DNA of 64,000 bases, taken from assembly GCF_000002985.6 (NCBI RefSeq), contig NC_003283.11, positions 8,990,001 through 9,054,000 on the forward strand, given 5' to 3'. This DNA is from Caenorhabditis elegans. Lineage: Eukaryota > Nematoda > Chromadorea > Rhabditida > Rhabditidae. The notes beneath the pieces are model-generated. The model was not told the origin of the DNA. It saw only the letters and a list, made by a program, of their open reading frames with translations, and did no database searches. Positions 61,073 to 64,000 of the stretch are shown piece after piece (the stretch's first letter is position 1; each line of letters starts with the position of its first letter). Position numbers and translations under genes: made by a program.

Positions 61073-63361
61073 TGTTATTTGCAGATTTTCCGTGTTGGAC
61101 AATGAACAGACTGAAAAGTGAACGACGGAGAACTCTGAGCGAATATTTGGGCGGTCTCAAGTAGTTACCGGAAGAGTGAAAAAGACGTTCTTTAATATAT
61201 AATTATAAATGGAAATCAGCCAGAAATGAAATGATAATGACAAGGTTTTCATTTGAAACGAGAGGGAAAAGATATTCAAGAATTGGAAATTTAGAATGAG
61301 TTTCAGCCACATCTCATAACTTCACACATTCATTATGTTTGTTTGAAAAGTCACAAAGTTATAATGAAAATGAACATTTATTTATTAAGACACCAATACT
61401 GGCTAAAGAAGAAACTAAATTCTATTTCCCTTTTGCCAAAGGTATTTTTGAAAACACTGAATTTGATTCTAAGAACAGAAGTACTGTAAAGAAATGATAA
61501 AAGGTATGGCTTAGAATAAAATTGCATTATCTGAATACTGAATATGTGATGTTAAGCTTTCAGTACAGAACAACTTTTTTTATTGAAAAAAATGTAAAAA
61601 TAACTTTATTGATAAAACCGTTTCCAAAACTGAGCTTATATACCAGTCAAACGGGAAAACTTTAGTTTAAAAAATACCTAGAAACTAGACAGGTGAATTG
61701 CGTTCAAAAATCATATATGATCTGCTAAATGTCAGCATAAAATGGATTCCTTGAAAAGTAATTTAGTAAAATCGTACCGGAATTCAGTGAAAAGTGATAC
61801 AAGTTCGGAAGACAAAACGGGTCTCAATAATTTAGATGTGCAAAAAGCTTATTGACGTAAATTTTATGTATAATTATGGAAAGTACGTAATACTTTTTTG
61901 GTAACGCAGAATATCGAATAAATCTGCTCATGAAATTTTCTAACTTCGAAGTAAGTGCATTCTTAAAATCAAAGTTTTGATTCGATTTTTTTGGCAGAAA
62001 GGTATAACTCAAAAGTCCCGAAACAAAAAATATACATTTTGTTAACGGGCTTAAACAGACGCAGTTATTTAACTTCATAGTTCAATTCAAAAATGACGGC
62101 GGTCTCGAAAAAAAATTTGAGCCTCTCACTTTTTTGCATCATCGAAAATCTATTTCCTTTTGCGCATCGGTAGGTGTGAAATTTGAAGCGTCATTGAAAA
62201 GGTCAAGTTAAACGTTTTTTTGGCATTTCAAATAGTATAGACCTAAACGTATATATTATATTTGAATTCGTTTCATTTTTGAAGTAATATTGTAGTGAAC
62301 TATAATATTGAGACATTCAGTTACGCACTATGTTTTGTCATACTTATTTCTTAGTATATGCATTTGATACAAAATACAAACTCGGAGGTTCAAAATTGTA
62401 GACTCGAGCATTGTCAGATGTGTATTTCAATAATTAACGTGTTTATAAATAATGAGCGAAATACTATGACGGCATGAAAACGTCATGTGTTTAAATAGAA
62501 AAACTAACAAAGGCGTCGAAAGTCAAAAGTTTCAAAAATATAAAGTAAAGGGAAAAATTAATTTCCTATAACTTTTGCCAAATTTTTTCTGGGACAAATG
62601 ATATTGTGCAGAAATTGGCAGAACCTTTCTGACGCGTACCTATTGGTATTTATGAATGTGATTATTTTTATGTTTACGAGGTAGAAAACAATTGCAAATG
62701 CTCACGTAAAATAGCGTAGTCTTTCATTTTCCAGAATGTGCCTGGAAAAAACGCTGCTGTAAAAGAATCGTGATTTTTGAATTAAAAAGTTTTAAGCGTC
62801 TACGACATTTTCTAACCTAGACATTACAAAAGAATGATTGATCTTTTTTTGAATAATTTCCTTGCTTAAGTTTCTTATTTGTTTTTTGTGTGTATGTTCC
62901 TATATTAAGAAACCAAGTAGGGGATGAGCTCAGCTCTGCCACACGGTTAAATTTTTTAACGCATTTTTTAACGAATTTTTTTTCCAAAAAAATATATGAT
63001 GCCAACATTTAAACTGTCTGTTTTTGTCGCTTTTGGAATGTTTATGAAACAACAATTGCCAATCCTAAAAAAAGTTTTGTGTGTAGCATCGAACCTATAA
63101 GACCAAATGAAATTCAATACTCTAGTGAGGTAATCTGTACCCAAAAACGAAAACTTTGTGTACTCCGATCGGACACAGTTTTCCATCGGAATGATATCAC
63201 GATCACGGCATTGTTTGTGTTTTGTTCCAAAAAAGAAATATAAATTCGTTTCCATTTTTCCAGTTCATGGTAACCGAATGTTATTCTATTTGGCAATTTG
63301 TTGGTTTTTCTCAGAATATGAAATTCAACGATTTATTATCACAAATGTGAATACAAAATGT
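61073..63361. other. Intergenic, 2.3 kb, no supported gene
   Basis: Separates two TIL paralogues on the same strand. Small frames are present but none has a signal peptide, Cys pattern or splice support. No third TIL copy was found. Confidence 0.55.
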
Positions 63362-63932
63362 TCACTTTGGGCACTCCTTGAGTTCGGTGCATCTGTAACC
63401 GTTTCGGACAAAACCACTGGAACACTGGCAAACATTTACAATGCATTGTCTGGTACATGGTCTTGGTCCTGGTTTTTCACAAGTTGGCTCACAAGCGGTT
63501 CCGCATCGGAAGAATGTCTCATTTTCCGGACATTTGCTAGTTTCCTTGGTACAGGTGGAAATATCGACACATTTTCCAAGTGAATTACGCACAAATCCTT
63601 TCTTGCAGTCGCATGCGTTTTCAATACATTGAGCAGATAGACACACTTTCTGAAAATTAAATATTATAGGAGAACATGGAAAATTATAGATTACTGGAGT
63701 GTATCCGCATTGTGTCTCACAGTGATCATGGCATGCAACCATTTCCTCGTTGGCTCCACATGTCTCTGAAAAGTAAAATGTTTATTTTCCAGAAATATTT
63801 AACAATAATCATTTAAAAATAAACTTACTATTGGCAGCTGTCGCAGCAGCAATAAAACAGGCAATTATGACAAAAGTTCTCTAAAAACTCATTAGTTTTT
63901 GCATTGCTCTAATGAAAAAAAGAACGAACCAT
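63362..63932 (-). CDS. Secreted TIL-domain protein, copy 2
   Basis: Four exons give about 137 aa: 63930-63932 (ATG only, donor GTTCGT), 63829-63880, 63695-63765 and 63362-63649. The signal peptide (RTFVIIACFIAAATAAN) leads into two 10-Cys TIL modules: TCGANEEMVACHDHCETQC to CVDISTC, and KCPENETFFRCGTACEPTC to CTELKEC. The intron inside module 1 falls at the same place as in copy 1 (after the residues GYTP here, GFDP there), supporting duplication. Another intron after the signal peptide is absent in copy 1. The protein ends CPK* with no extra tail. Predicted extracellular protease inhibitor; target unknown. The 5' UTR and promoter run off the window edge. Confidence 0.86.
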
Positions 63933-64000
63933 CACAGAAAGAAAAGTAATGCAGCAGTCTGATGTTTTCTTTTGAAATGACTCTATTTATTGTTCGAGAA

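Overview
The window looks like Caenorhabditis elegans or a very close relative. It is AT-rich, introns are mostly 40-60 bp with TTTTCAG-type acceptors, and the genes belong to nematode-expanded families: serpentine chemoreceptors, T20D4.11-like DUF19 proteins, oac acyltransferases, an nhr with a CRACAAFF P-box, and TIL-domain inhibitors. The density of duplicated chemoreceptor and other nematode-specific genes, plus transposons and pseudogenes, suggests an autosomal arm, probably chromosome V. All gene models were built by hand by joining reading frames across GT-AG introns with phase checked. None was compared with a database.

Layout. Three DUF19 genes lie at 0.6-6.2 kb (+). At 7.0-11.4 kb there is a mobile-element zone. 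It holds a LINE 3' fragment split by a small CAAGGG-ended element, and an sri chemoreceptor pseudogene with a ~1.6 kb Tc4-like foldback transposon in its second intron. A DHRS1-like dehydrogenase (11.5-13.1 kb) is followed by three srx genes (13.7-20.8 kb), an srd 5' fragment (21.2 kb), and an srh and an srt gene on the minus strand (22.2-25.6 kb). Three oac genes (26.9-34.8 kb) follow, one plus and two minus, then an srsx gene lacking a clear 5' end (35.5-36.5 kb). A gene-poor stretch runs from 36.5 to 40.5 kb.

The right half holds three tandem MFSD8/CLN7-like transporters (40.6-48.4 kb) with a probable 51-aa gene between the second and third. It continues with an intact srsx (48.8-50.3 kb), a CYP2-like cytochrome P450 (51.3-53.6 kb), a nuclear hormone receptor (55.2-56.9 kb), a small secreted Cys-rich gene convergent to it (57.0-57.5 kb), and two secreted TIL-domain genes (60.1-61.1 and 63.4-63.9 kb), all three small genes on the minus strand.

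There are no operon-like closely spaced unrelated genes. The organisation is tandem duplication followed by divergence, intron gain or loss, and decay. The strongest observations are the Tc4-like foldback, whose arms each carry perfect tRNA-type Pol III A and B boxes; the related small element whose removal restores the LINE reading frame; the stepwise intron difference among the transporters; and small multi-exon secreted genes whose first coding exon is only the ATG.
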